Assembly (NCBI GenBank): GCA_023488865.1
Contig: JAMDDG010000022.1
Span: forward strand, 5,417-34,819
DNA length: 29,403 nt
Direction of reading: 5' to 3'
Source: Bacteroidota bacterium
GTDB taxonomy: Bacteria > Bacteroidota > Bacteroidia > Bacteroidales > Prolixibacteraceae
The notes below the pieces were generated by a model. It saw only the letters and a program-made list of their open reading frames with translations, was not told where the DNA came from and did not search any database. Numbering within the stretch: position 1 is the first letter of the stretch; the number at the start of each line of letters is the position of its first letter. This document shows, piece after piece, positions 20,250 to 28,934 of this stretch. A program made the translations under genes and the position numbers.

Positions 20250-21401
20250 ATGTTTTCGTTGAAAGGTATTCACTATGAAACGATGTCTCCGGTCAGGATT
20301 GACGTGTCAGACGGGATAATTCAAAATATCACCGCGCTGGATAGGGACGAATCAGCAGGGACGCTTCCCATTGTTGCCCCCGGATTGATTGACAACCAGG
20401 TGAACGGCTATGCCGGGGTCGATTTCTCCGGCGATCAGCTTTCTGTAGCGGATATTGTAAAAGCAACCCGATCATTGTGGAAATCGGGTGTTACTTCCTA
20501 TTTACCCACTTTAATCACCAACAGTCCCGAAAATCTGATCCGTAACTTCAGGATACTTGCATCCGCACTTTCCAAAAAAGAGGTTGCGCTTTCCGTACCC
20601 GGATTCCATCTTGAGGGGCCCTATCTTTCGAAACTGGAGGGTTTCAGGGGATGCCACAGGGAAGATCAGCTTACTATTCCCGATTTGGAACAGTTTGTCA
20701 GTTTTCAAAAAGCGGCAGAAGGGTGGATCGTTCAGCTCACTTTGGCGCCTGAGTTGCCGGGAGCAATTGAGTTGATCCGCTTTTGCAAAGAGAACCGGAT
20801 CATCCCGGCGATCGGCCATTCCAACGCCAACAGCAAAGAGATCGATGAAGCGTGTGATTGTGGCGCAAAACTCTCTACCCATCTGGGGAACGGCTGTGCC
20901 AATCTGATACATCGCCACCAAAATCCCATCTGGCCCCAGTTGGCCAATGAGCAGCTGATCCCAACAGTTATCGCGGACGGGCACCATCTTTTGCCGGAAG
21001 AACTGAAAGTCTTTTTGAAGGTAAAAGGAGCTGACCGGCTGATTCTTACCTCCGATATTACCTATTTGGCCGGAATGCCGGCAGGCAGATACTATTTTGG
21101 CGGAGCAGATGTCATACTAACCGAAGAGGGAATGCTAAAAAGTGCGGACCAGGATTGTCTGGCAGGAGCTTCCCTGCCTTTGCTGAAAGGGGTGGAAAAT
21201 ATGATCCGGTTTACGGGATGTACCCTTGCCGAAGCCATCAACATGGCATCGAAAAATGTGGCCAATGTCTTTGAATGGCACGACCGGGGCCGGCTCCTTC
21301 CCGGTAGGCGGGCCGATATTCTTCTCCTTACACAATTAGGATCCAATCTGAATATTCAACAATGCTATCTCGCAGGCGAACCCATAACTCCTAACTCCTA
21401 A
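20250..21401 (+). CDS. nagA: N-acetylglucosamine-6-phosphate deacetylase-like amidohydrolase
   Basis: NagA removes acetate from N-acetylglucosamine-6-phosphate, feeding NagB. The 383-residue protein has the expected metal and catalytic sites: HLEGP (120-124, E122), GHSNA (189-193, H190), THLGNG (210-215, H211) and TSDIT with the catalytic D269. The N-terminal amidohydrolase HxH motif is replaced by DNQVNGYAGVDF, as in E. coli NagA (VQLNG), implying one catalytic metal. ADGHH (242-246) lines the substrate site. The gene is in an operon with the NagB-like gene and the symporter (11 bases downstream). The enzyme class is clear; the exact sugar substrate is inferred. Confidence 0.88.
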   Translation: MFSLKGIHYETMSPVRIDVSDGIIQNITALDRDESAGTLPIVAPGLIDNQVNGYAGVDFSGDQLSVADIVKATRSLWKSGVTSYLPTLITNSPENLIRNFRILASALSKKEVALSVPGFHLEGPYLSKLEGFRGCHREDQLTIPDLEQFVSFQKAAEGWIVQLTLAPELPGAIELIRFCKENRIIPAIGHSNANSKEIDEACDCGAKLSTHLGNGCANLIHRHQNPIWPQLANEQLIPTVIADGHHLLPEELKVFLKVKGADRLILTSDITYLAGMPAGRYYFGGADVILTEEGMLKSADQDCLAGASLPLLKGVENMIRFTGCTLAEAINMASKNVANVFEWHDRGRLLPGRRADILLLTQLGSNLNIQQCYLAGEPITPNS

Positions 21402-21411
21402 CTTTTACGCT

Positions 21412-23082
21412 ATGTCATCCCTCGATTTTTTGGTTTTGTTCGGTTATTTATTGTTGATCACCCTGTTCGGCCTGTGGATGTCGCGCAGGATTAAATCCAG
21501 TGACAGTTATTTCAGGGGTGAGCGGAAATTTGGTTGGTGGATCATGATGGGACAGGCTTTCGGGACAGGGACCCATGCCGACATGCCGGTTGCACAGGCT
21601 GGCGCCACATACGCCCATGGATTTGCTACGATCTGGTACCAGTGGAAGAACATGCTTATCACCCCGTTTTATTGGCTGATAGCCCCATTTTACCGCAGAA
21701 GTGAACGAACTACCGTGGGTGAGATCATCGAGGACCGCTACGGCCGCAAATTGGGGCTGATCTACTCGGTTTTTGCCATGGCATTTTTTGTATTTAACAT
21801 GGGGGCCATGTTGCAGGGCGCCGCCAAAGTGATTTCGATTGCGAGCGGCGATCTGATTTCCCCGAACGGTGTTGTACTGGCGATGACGGTTGCCTTTATG
21901 GTTTACAGTTTTGCAGGAGGATTGGTGGCGGCTGCGTATACCGATTTTATCCAGGCATTTTTGATCATTATGCTTTCGATGATGCTGATCCCGCTTGGAT
22001 TGAAAGAGGTTGGAGGTTTTTCAGGAATGAAACTGGCGCTGCCTGCCCATTTTTTTGATCTTTTCAACAGCGCCAGTGGCGTAACCGGATTTACCCTGGC
22101 CATGCTGACACTCAATGGAATCATTGGAATTACTGCCCAACCTCACATGATCTCCATGTGCGCAACCGGTAATACAGAGCGTTCGGGCAGAATCGGCCAG
22201 ACTTTCGGATCGATGGTGAAGAGGATTGTAACGATCGGATGGGCATTGACCGGATTGGTGGTTGCAGCGCTGGTTTTAAAAAATAACGTCACCCTGAAGG
22301 ATCCGGAAATGGCTTTCGGATATGGAAGCCGGATGTTGCTGGGCCCAGGACTGACCGGGTTGATGCTCTCTGCGATTGTTGCAGCCAACATGTCGGCCTG
22401 CTCAAATTTCATGGTGAATATCGGTGCGCTGTTTACGCAGAATTTTTACAAAAGGTATCTTAATCCCACGGCCGAAGACCAGAAATTATTGAAAATAGGA
22501 CGCTTATCAGGATTGGCCTTGTCGCTTCTTGCCGTTGTTTTTGCCTTGAGCATAAAAAATGTGCTTAATGCCTTCCTTTTCACCGAAACTTTTGCCGCTT
22601 TTATGGGGATCATGTTTTTGGGCGGGATTATCTGGAAAAGGGCCAACCGTTACGGCGCATTTGCTTCAGTTGTGGTCTCAATCGCAACTTATTATGTCGT
22701 AAATTACCAACAAACCGGCGAAATAGCATTGGTTTACAAATGGATGCCGGCTCCGTTCGCCTGGTCGATGAGCATAGGTTTTGCCCTGTTCTTCCTGGTA
22801 AGCTGGCTCACCAAACCTGAGAAGCAGGAGAAGATGGATCTTTTTTTCGATAACATGAGACGAAAATCGGATGCCAAAGCGCTGGGTGCTGATGGAAAGA
22901 AACCATTAGGCGAATTGACCGGCGATGATCTTTTGTTACTGGACCTTCCCGGATGGCTAAAAAAATCGCGATGGCGTAATTTTTTCACCCGCTACCGCGA
23001 AGATCTGACCGGTTTTGCCCTAAGCTGGATTATTGTCGGTTTACTTATCCTGTTAGCCTGGGGAATATTGCAGATAGGTTAG
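21412..23082 (+). CDS. Sodium:solute symporter (SSS family), probable sugar carrier
   Basis: The 556-residue protein has about 13-14 hydrophobic spans and the SSS-family opening: an N-terminal span, then SDSYFRGERKFGWWIMMGQA and FGTGTHADMPVAQAGATYA. Other family features are FVFNMGAMLQGAAKVI, SFAGGLVAAAYTDFIQAFLI and MLSAIVAANMSACSNFMVN. Near the end a long cytoplasmic segment (about 470-525) separates the last span. These carriers couple sodium entry to uptake of sugars, amino acids or organic anions across the inner membrane. It follows the nagA-like gene by 10 bases, so uptake of N-acetylglucosamine or a related amino sugar is the simplest proposal. Because an SSS carrier does not phosphorylate its cargo, a kinase elsewhere would be needed. 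Its end faces the next gene with a 9-base gap and no clear terminator. Confidence 0.85.
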   Translation: MSSLDFLVLFGYLLLITLFGLWMSRRIKSSDSYFRGERKFGWWIMMGQAFGTGTHADMPVAQAGATYAHGFATIWYQWKNMLITPFYWLIAPFYRRSERTTVGEIIEDRYGRKLGLIYSVFAMAFFVFNMGAMLQGAAKVISIASGDLISPNGVVLAMTVAFMVYSFAGGLVAAAYTDFIQAFLIIMLSMMLIPLGLKEVGGFSGMKLALPAHFFDLFNSASGVTGFTLAMLTLNGIIGITAQPHMISMCATGNTERSGRIGQTFGSMVKRIVTIGWALTGLVVAALVLKNNVTLKDPEMAFGYGSRMLLGPGLTGLMLSAIVAANMSACSNFMVNIGALFTQNFYKRYLNPTAEDQKLLKIGRLSGLALSLLAVVFALSIKNVLNAFLFTETFAAFMGIMFLGGIIWKRANRYGAFASVVVSIATYYVVNYQQTGEIALVYKWMPAPFAWSMSIGFALFFLVSWLTKPEKQEKMDLFFDNMRRKSDAKALGADGKKPLGELTGDDLLLLDLPGWLKKSRWRNFFTRYREDLTGFALSWIIVGLLILLAWGILQIG

Positions 23083-23091
23083 AGAAAGTGC

Positions 23092-25743
23092 CTATTTCAT
23101 GCGGGGGTAAGGCGCTTTCCCCCTGGCAGCAAACCAAAGTATCTTGTTGAAGAGATCTTCATCCCCGTCGTCGATCCCGTCGAACTGCGGTTCCATGCTT
23201 CTTTTTGCGTAATGAAGGGCTTTCCCCGTCAAGGCACGAAGTTCAGGATTCATCTCATCCAGCGGAATCTCGTTTTTAAGTGCTTTGTATGGGGTAATAT
23301 CTGATTTGGAGGTGAAACAATCGAACATCGGCATGGCCGTTGCATCCATGATATTCATCGGCGGAAGCCCTAATATCTGTTCAATGGTTCGAACCATCGA
23401 GACATTGTTGTAATTGGTATGAACCAACTTGGCCGTTCGAGTGTAAGGACTAATTACCATCCCAACAGTGCGGTAAGCCGAAACGTGGTCCCATCCGTCC
23501 TGGGAGTCGTCCTCCGTCACAAATATAGCGGTATTTTTCCAGAATTTACTTTTTGAAACTGCTTCCACTATTTGCGCCAAGGCCAGGTCGTTATCGGCTA
23601 CCATGGCACGCGGCGTCGGAAATCCGGGCCTGGTCCCGACGGTATGGTCGTTGGAAAGCGCCATCACCATCAGTTCGGGCAACTGATCGCCCTCTTGTTG
23701 CTCATAAGCCTGCAACTCCTTGATAAATGCATCGGCCCTTTGCACGTCAGATACTAAATGATTGTCTGAAGAGGGAAACGTCTGACTTAAAATAGCCTCA
23801 ACCGGTTTGACCGTAGTGGTATTTTGGAATTCCAGTTTATCGTGGTTGAGAAAATCGCGGTAGATAGAACTCCAGGTTTGTTTAGGTCCGAATTTACAGG
23901 AGCAGGCTTCCCCGTAAATCATCACCTTTTTGCCATGTGCCAAGGCATTGTCCCAGATAAATCCGGTCGGGGAATAAACCAGCGCATCGTATTGCACATG
24001 CGGATAGCTTCTAAACCAAGCCCTTACAGATTTTTCGATGTAATCGGTCACGATGGAGGCATCGGTCCATTGATGCCCTTCTGCAGAGCATTTTCCGGAG
24101 GCATAATAGTTGTCCAACAACACATATTGGCTGCTCAGCTGATGAGCATTCGGGGTCACTTTCCTGCCATAAACGGTGAGAGTCGAGTCGCCGTCCCCCT
24201 TTTTCATATCCCCAAGTACCTGATCGTAAGTTCTGTTTTCTTTGATGACATAAAGCACATGTTTAATAACGGAAGGTTCTCCGATCCTTTCCGGAACCGG
24301 CACTGGTTCCGCATTTTTCCGTGGCAACTTTGCCGTCAGGTCAAGCCTGAAATGCTGACTGGTGGCCATCACCCGTTCTGAATAGGCTTTCAGTTCTTTC
24401 TTATCAGGAACCGGAATGATAGAGATTGATGCCATCTCTTTGTGGGAATTGTATTTAGGTTTGGATGATCCCTCCGTATAAAAAGGGATGGATGATCCTT
24501 CAGCCTCGATATTGGCCACGTAGAGCAGACCCTGATCGGATACCGTAACGGCGCCCGGATAGGCCCCGGTAGGGATGAAACCCGCAATGCGACTGTTTTT
24601 TTCAGCGGCACCGGTTGCGGAAAGCTGTCCAAGCGATACAATGGCCAATGCATTGTCCATTCCGTTACATACATAGAGCGACAGATTGTCTTCTGAAAGC
24701 CCCAAACCATTTGGCGAGTCACCCCAGTAACTGTTTTTTTCGGCATTTAGCCGGACGGAAATAGTTTCGGTGACCTTATCCAGGGTAGTAGAAATAACAC
24801 TGACCTCGTCGCTGTTTGCATTGGAGACATAGACAAATTTTTTGTCAGCACTGGCAATCAGGTCATTTGGGTGTAACCCTACCGGGATTTCTTTCAAAAC
24901 AGCGCCCGTAGCCGGATCGAGCACGGAAACAGTACCTTGGCGGGTGGCGCCGTTCAGTTCGTTCACTTTGGCGCTTCCCCAGGGGACGCCTGCCACATTC
25001 GGATCATTTTTATCGGGTTGGCCGCCTGCCCAATTGGTTACATAAATTTTACCGTTTGCTTTGGTAATTCCGAACGGCGCAACGCCAACCAAGGTTGACC
25101 AGCTGATTTTTTTGGTATCGGGGTTTATCTTCACCACTTTGTTGTTGCCGTTGAGCACCACGTAGAGCGCAGGCTGGCCCGATTCGTTCTGGTAAAGTAC
25201 CTCGTTAACAAGGGCAGTTTCGGCTGGGGCCTCCTTCGCAAAAGGGATTAAATCGGCATCGGTAAATTTTCCGTTGCCAAAGGTCGCCACAACAACATAG
25301 GAGTTATCTTTACCAACGGCCCCCCAGAACAACTGGGTGAGATCCGCTTCCGATCTCCAGCAGATTCCTGAAAAGGTATTCATCCGAAGCTGATTTCTGA
25401 AATAGTCGCTTAGTTGAAAGGTGGCTGCAATTTTGTGGGTGGAAGCCGATACTATTACCACTTCGTAGCGGCCTTCAACTGCCAGCCACTTTTTGTCCGG
25501 AGAAATGGCCACATCCAAAGCATGGTTTTCCAACTCTTTGTTGCCAAAAGTAACTTGCATTCCGGCCGGATCGATCCATCGGTTGTAAGGCAACAAAACC
25601 GGAGTTTGAGCGGGGGACATCGTTTTGCTTTCGTAACTGCTCAGGTATACTTTTTGCCCTTTGGTTTTTTTCCCTGGTTGGGCATTCAGGTTAAGGACTG
25701 CCGTTGTTAGCAGGAGAAGGAAGAAGAGTTTTGAGTGATGCAT
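23092..25743 (-). CDS. Secreted YncE-type beta-propeller fused to phosphoesterase
   Basis: The 883-residue protein has a signal peptide (KLFFLLLLTTAVLNLNAQ). Residues about 40-460 form YVTN/YncE-type propeller repeats (for example KFVYVSNANSDEVSVIST and ALYVVLNGNNKVVKINPD). From about 490 there is an alkaline-phosphatase-superfamily phosphoesterase related to acid phosphatase/phospholipase C: HVLYVIKENRTYDQVLGDM, DNYYASGKCSAEGHQW, MALSNDHTVG and FVTEDDSQDGWDHVSAYRT. Metal ligands are expected in E/N of KENRTYD, the EGHQW block and EDDSQDGWDH. It is probably periplasmic or surface-exposed and hydrolyses a phosphate ester; the propeller may bind substrate or partner. The fusion is well known in Bacteroidota. 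It is transcribed alone, convergent with the symporter. Confidence 0.88.
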   Translation of the reverse strand: MHHSKLFFLLLLTTAVLNLNAQPGKKTKGQKVYLSSYESKTMSPAQTPVLLPYNRWIDPAGMQVTFGNKELENHALDVAISPDKKWLAVEGRYEVVIVSASTHKIAATFQLSDYFRNQLRMNTFSGICWRSEADLTQLFWGAVGKDNSYVVVATFGNGKFTDADLIPFAKEAPAETALVNEVLYQNESGQPALYVVLNGNNKVVKINPDTKKISWSTLVGVAPFGITKANGKIYVTNWAGGQPDKNDPNVAGVPWGSAKVNELNGATRQGTVSVLDPATGAVLKEIPVGLHPNDLIASADKKFVYVSNANSDEVSVISTTLDKVTETISVRLNAEKNSYWGDSPNGLGLSEDNLSLYVCNGMDNALAIVSLGQLSATGAAEKNSRIAGFIPTGAYPGAVTVSDQGLLYVANIEAEGSSIPFYTEGSSKPKYNSHKEMASISIIPVPDKKELKAYSERVMATSQHFRLDLTAKLPRKNAEPVPVPERIGEPSVIKHVLYVIKENRTYDQVLGDMKKGDGDSTLTVYGRKVTPNAHQLSSQYVLLDNYYASGKCSAEGHQWTDASIVTDYIEKSVRAWFRSYPHVQYDALVYSPTGFIWDNALAHGKKVMIYGEACSCKFGPKQTWSSIYRDFLNHDKLEFQNTTTVKPVEAILSQTFPSSDNHLVSDVQRADAFIKELQAYEQQEGDQLPELMVMALSNDHTVGTRPGFPTPRAMVADNDLALAQIVEAVSKSKFWKNTAIFVTEDDSQDGWDHVSAYRTVGMVISPYTRTAKLVHTNYNNVSMVRTIEQILGLPPMNIMDATAMPMFDCFTSKSDITPYKALKNEIPLDEMNPELRALTGKALHYAKRSMEPQFDGIDDGDEDLFNKILWFAARGKAPYPRMK

Positions 25744-25753
25744 AATATAATTA

Positions 25754-25795
25754 AGTGCCTAAAGTGAGCTAAAGTGAACTATAGTGCCTAAAGTT
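25754..25795. repeat. Tandem CTAAAGTG-type intergenic repeat
   Basis: Short units CTAAAGTGAG, CTAAAGTGAA, CTATAGTGC and CTAAAGTT follow each other within 42 bases between the phosphoesterase gene and the gldA-like terminator. CTAAAGTGAGCTAAA is shared with 19257-19271, so this is probably a dispersed intergenic repeat. Confidence 0.45.
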
Positions 25796-25796
25796 A

Positions 25797-25833
25797 AAAT
25801 AAAAGTGAATAACGTAAGTATTCACTTTTATTT
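25797..25833 (-). terminator. Terminator overlapping the gldA-like stop codon
   Basis: A perfect 15-bp stem, AAATAAAAGTGAATA with TATTCACTTTTATTT, closes a seven-base loop. On the minus strand the stem includes the last codons and stop of the ABC protein gene and is followed by TTAAC. It is AT-rich, so it may be a weak terminator or an mRNA-stabilising hairpin. Confidence 0.55.
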
Positions 25834-26733
25834 AATGAGTTCCAGGAAGCTTTTTTCCATGCTCGATTCCTGCTCGTGGAGCGTGAGAAGGGTCAAATTG
25901 TTTTTCACCGCTAACCTGTACAGCGCCGGTCGGATATCTTCGTCTGGGCCATAAATCAGGAATTTATTATCGGCAGTTTGCTCAATTTTGATTACTCCGG
26001 CAATTGATTCGAATATCTTAACGGTAGCCGGTTCACTAAATTCAATCGCTATTTTTCGTATTTTGTTGAGGGAGAGCTTTTTGATATTTTCGGGCGTCTC
26101 AAGTGCTACAACCTTCCCCTGGTTCAGGATCAGGACCCTGTCGCAGATGGCCTCCACCTCCTGCATGATATGGGTAGAAAGCAGGACCGTCTTGTTGCTA
26201 CTGATATTGCGGATTAGTTGTCTGATTTCGACTAATTGAGCCGGGTCCAACCCGGAGGTGGGTTCGTCTAAAATCAGCAGCGCGGGATCGTGCAGCAGGG
26301 CCTGTGCCAGGCCCACCCTTTGGCGGTATCCTTTCGACAATGCCCCGATCTTTTTGTGCATCTCCGAACCTAAACCGGTAAGTTCGATTGTTTCATCACT
26401 CCTTTTCTTCCGGTTGGGGATTTTGTACAACCCGGCAACCAAGCCAAGGTATTCCTTCACATAGAGATCGGAGTAGAGTGGATTGTTTTCGGGCAGGTAG
26501 CCGATCATCCTTTTGATGTCTAATTTATCGGGATCTACTTCCACTTGGTTGATTTTTACCCATCCGGAGGATGGCCGGAGATATCCGGTGATGATTTTCA
26601 GCAAAGTTGATTTTCCGGCGCCGTTTGGTCCCAGGATTCCCAGTATGGTGCCCGAATCGACAGAAAAGGAAATCTTATCGAGGGCCAGCTGATTTCCATA
26701 AATTTTCGAAATGTCTTCAACAATAACGGACAT
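25828..26733 (-). CDS. gldA: ABC transporter ATP-binding protein, GldA-like
   Basis: The ATG at 26733 (MSVIVEDISKIYG, 301 residues) fits the promoter; the ATG at 26754 would fall inside the -7 element. The ATPase shows Walker A GPNGAGKST (35-43), a Q-loop region near YLPENNPLY, the signature LSKGYRQRVGLAQAL, Walker B LLILDEPTSGLDP and the switch histidine in LLSTHIMQEVE. A C-terminal domain of about 80 residues ends in SSMEKSFLELIK. The protein closely resembles GldA, the ATPase of an ABC complex linked to gliding motility in Bacteroidota, whose homologues also occur in non-gliding species. No membrane partner gene (gldF/gldG) is adjacent, so the symbol is tentative. Confidence 0.75.
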   Translation of the reverse strand: MSVIVEDISKIYGNQLALDKISFSVDSGTILGILGPNGAGKSTLLKIITGYLRPSSGWVKINQVEVDPDKLDIKRMIGYLPENNPLYSDLYVKEYLGLVAGLYKIPNRKKRSDETIELTGLGSEMHKKIGALSKGYRQRVGLAQALLHDPALLILDEPTSGLDPAQLVEIRQLIRNISSNKTVLLSTHIMQEVEAICDRVLILNQGKVVALETPENIKKLSLNKIRKIAIEFSEPATVKIFESIAGVIKIEQTADNKFLIYGPDEDIRPALYRLAVKNNLTLLTLHEQESSMEKSFLELIK

Positions 26734-26751
26734 GGTGTTGTAATTTTGGAC

Positions 26752-26759
26752 CAAATTTA
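26752..26759 (-). promoter_or_regulatory. -7 element for gldA-like gene
   Basis: TAAATTTG on the minus strand matches TAnnTTTG 19 bases before the ATG at 26733 and supports that start. No well-spaced -33 TTG is obvious. Confidence 0.5.
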
Positions 26760-26774
26760 TTCAAAATAAAAGGA

Positions 26775-26782
26775 TAAATTTG
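26775..26782 (+). promoter_or_regulatory. -7 element for ispG
   Basis: TAAATTTG on the plus strand, 31 bases before the ispG ATG, is an inverted copy of the gldA-side element 15 bases away, so the two promoters diverge. A clear -33 is not seen at the normal distance. Confidence 0.5.
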
Positions 26783-26812
26783 CCTTATCAATCGGGAATG
26801 ACTTAGTACGGT

Positions 26813-28669
26813 ATGATCAATCAAAATTTTAATTACATCGCCAATTTGTTGCAGTACAAACGCCAGGAGACTTCCCTGGTAAGGATTGGTCCTATCTCCA
26901 TGGGGTCCGGCTATCCCATCCTGATCCAATCCATGACCGATACCGATACAAATGACACAGAAGCGACTGTAAACCAGATCATTCGAATTATTGATGCTGG
27001 AGCTGATTTCGTACGGGTAACCGTTCAGGGAATCCGTGAAGCCGAAAACCTGAAGAACATACGGGATGAACTTGCCCGCAGAGGCTATCACCAACCACTT
27101 TGTGCTGATATCCACTTCAATCCCTCAGCAGCTGAAATAGCCATTAAAAATGTGGCCAAAGTCCGGATCAATCCTGGAAATTTCTATGATAAAAGGGCTG
27201 TTTTTGTCCAGCTGAATTATACCGACGAGGAATACCGGCAGGAGTTAAAGAAAATTGAAGAACGTTTTATCCCATTTATCCGGGAATGTCAAAAATTCGG
27301 AACTGCTCTGAGAATAGGAGCCAATCAGGGATCACTGTCCGACAGGATCATGAGCAGATACGGCGACACCCCTGCCGGCATTGTCGAGTCAGTGATGGAG
27401 TTCCTTAGAATTTGCAAAGCGGAAGATTACCACAACATCGTCATTTCAATCAAATCGAGTAATACCCGGTTGATGGTCTACACTGTCCGGTTGATGAACT
27501 ACCGGATGAGGCTCGAAGATATGAATTACCCTTTTCATATCGGGGTTACCGAAGCCGGTGAGGGAGAAGATGGCCGCATCAAATCCGCCGTTGGCTCGGG
27601 AGCCTTGTTTGCGGATGGAATTGGGGATACTGTCCGGGTCTCCCTGACAGAAGATCCAGCCGAAGAGATTCCCTTTGCCCGCAAACTGGTGGATATTTTC
27701 AGGGACCGCGAAAATCATGCGCCGATAACTGCGCCTTTGGTGGCACAAACCAATCCTTTCGAATACGAGCGAAGGTCTAACCGGCCGGTTAATGATATAG
27801 GCGGAAAGAAACCGGTTGTCGTTATTGCCAATCTGAACGATTACAGGTTGGATGAGATAAAAACCATTAGTTCGGGTACCGAACCCGATTATTTTTACGA
27901 CGGGAAACAGATCATCGATCGTGCCGGCAAGGAATATCCGATATTGACCCTGGAAGAATATCTGTACAACGACTTCTACTCCAATCAGATGCGATTTGTT
28001 CGTGCCAACAAAGCGGAATACGATTGTTTCAAAAGGAAAAACCCGGAAACCATCGAAAAATTAAAGCGCGAACGTAAGATGGTTTTGATCATGGAGAGCA
28101 ACAACCTCAATAGTTTTGCAGAAATGCGGGCTTTTTTTATGGAGCTGGACGCCCACATCTGCAAAATTCCGGTCATTCTTCACCGTTCCTACAAGAAAAA
28201 CAACTATGAAGATCTGTTGCTCAGGGCTTGTACCGATCTTGGCGGACTTTTTATCGATGGTTACGGTGATGGTATTATGCTTTCAAACGAAGGTAATATC
28301 AGCTACAATGAACTGAAAAATTTATCTTTTGGCATTCTCCAGGCCAGCCGGATGCGGGTAACCAAAACAGAATTCATCTCCTGTCCGGGATGCGGCAGGA
28401 CCCTTTTCGATCTGCGTGATACGGTTGCAGAAATCAAAAAAAACTTCAACCACCTCAAAAATTTAAAGATCGGGGTGATGGGCTGTGTTGTCAACGGACC
28501 CGGTGAGATGGGCGATGTTGATTATGGCTATGTCGGCGCCGGAAAAGGGCAAATCAACCTCTACAAAGGGCAGAAATTAGTCCAGCGACATGTTTCCACG
28601 GAACACGCCGTCGAAGAGCTGAAGAAGCTGATCATGCAGAGCGGAGAGTGGAAAGAGCCGAAGAAGTAG
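26813..28669 (+). CDS. ispG: 4-hydroxy-3-methylbut-2-enyl diphosphate synthase (long type)
   Basis: IspG (GcpE) catalyses the next-to-last step of the non-mevalonate isoprenoid pathway, converting methylerythritol cyclodiphosphate to HMBPP with an Fe4S4 cluster. The 618-residue protein is the long form with an extra middle domain (about 300-480), as in Bacteroidota, Chlamydiae and plants, against about 370-400 residues in E. coli. The TIM-barrel part starts QTSLVRIGP-like (ETSLVRIGPISMGSGYPILI) and includes ADIHFNPSAAEIAIKNVAKV and RIGANQGSLSDRIM. The cluster domain has SCPGCGRTLFDL (two cysteines) and MGCVVNGPGEMGDVDYGYVG (third cysteine and the catalytic glutamate). All key residues are present. 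It is transcribed alone, divergent from the gldA-like gene. Confidence 0.96.
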   Translation: MINQNFNYIANLLQYKRQETSLVRIGPISMGSGYPILIQSMTDTDTNDTEATVNQIIRIIDAGADFVRVTVQGIREAENLKNIRDELARRGYHQPLCADIHFNPSAAEIAIKNVAKVRINPGNFYDKRAVFVQLNYTDEEYRQELKKIEERFIPFIRECQKFGTALRIGANQGSLSDRIMSRYGDTPAGIVESVMEFLRICKAEDYHNIVISIKSSNTRLMVYTVRLMNYRMRLEDMNYPFHIGVTEAGEGEDGRIKSAVGSGALFADGIGDTVRVSLTEDPAEEIPFARKLVDIFRDRENHAPITAPLVAQTNPFEYERRSNRPVNDIGGKKPVVVIANLNDYRLDEIKTISSGTEPDYFYDGKQIIDRAGKEYPILTLEEYLYNDFYSNQMRFVRANKAEYDCFKRKNPETIEKLKRERKMVLIMESNNLNSFAEMRAFFMELDAHICKIPVILHRSYKKNNYEDLLLRACTDLGGLFIDGYGDGIMLSNEGNISYNELKNLSFGILQASRMRVTKTEFISCPGCGRTLFDLRDTVAEIKKNFNHLKNLKIGVMGCVVNGPGEMGDVDYGYVGAGKGQINLYKGQKLVQRHVSTEHAVEELKKLIMQSGEWKEPKK

Positions 28670-28934
28670 GGGGAAAGACGGAGGGAAGATGGGACGGGGA
28701 CGACGGGGAAGATGGGACCGGTCGGAAATCATGCCGGGCAAAAAATTATTCGGCTGAAGGCCGAATAGGTGACAGCACGGGGCAAAGCCCTGTGAAATTG
28801 AAAATGTTGATGCAGTCACCGTCCGCGGTAGCACATTGAAAATAGATTCCCGTTCATTCCGGACGGAAGGAGCAAATCCGGATCAGAGAATACGGCCAAA
28901 CTGACATTTGTTGTTGGAACCCCGGTTGGGTCAT
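28670..28934. repeat. Intergenic region with structured, repeat-like hairpins
   Basis: This 265-base gap has no credible gene. It begins purine-rich with GAAGATGGGAC twice (near 28684 and 28708). Two hairpins follow: ATTCGGC-TGAAG-GCCGAAT (28748-28766) and CACGGGGC-AAA-GCCCTGTG (about 28777-28795). A distant pair, CCGTCCG (28819-28825) with CGGACGG (28860-28866), could close a third. The composition is unlike the flanks and resembles the dispersed non-coding repeats of Bacteroidota genomes, but I cannot confirm other copies. Either hairpin might end ispG transcription, though no T-run follows. Confidence 0.35.

Noticed and set aside
20511..20987. 158-residue minus-strand frame inside the nagA-like gene
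   Set aside because: Shadow of a well-conserved enzyme; no plausible independent product.
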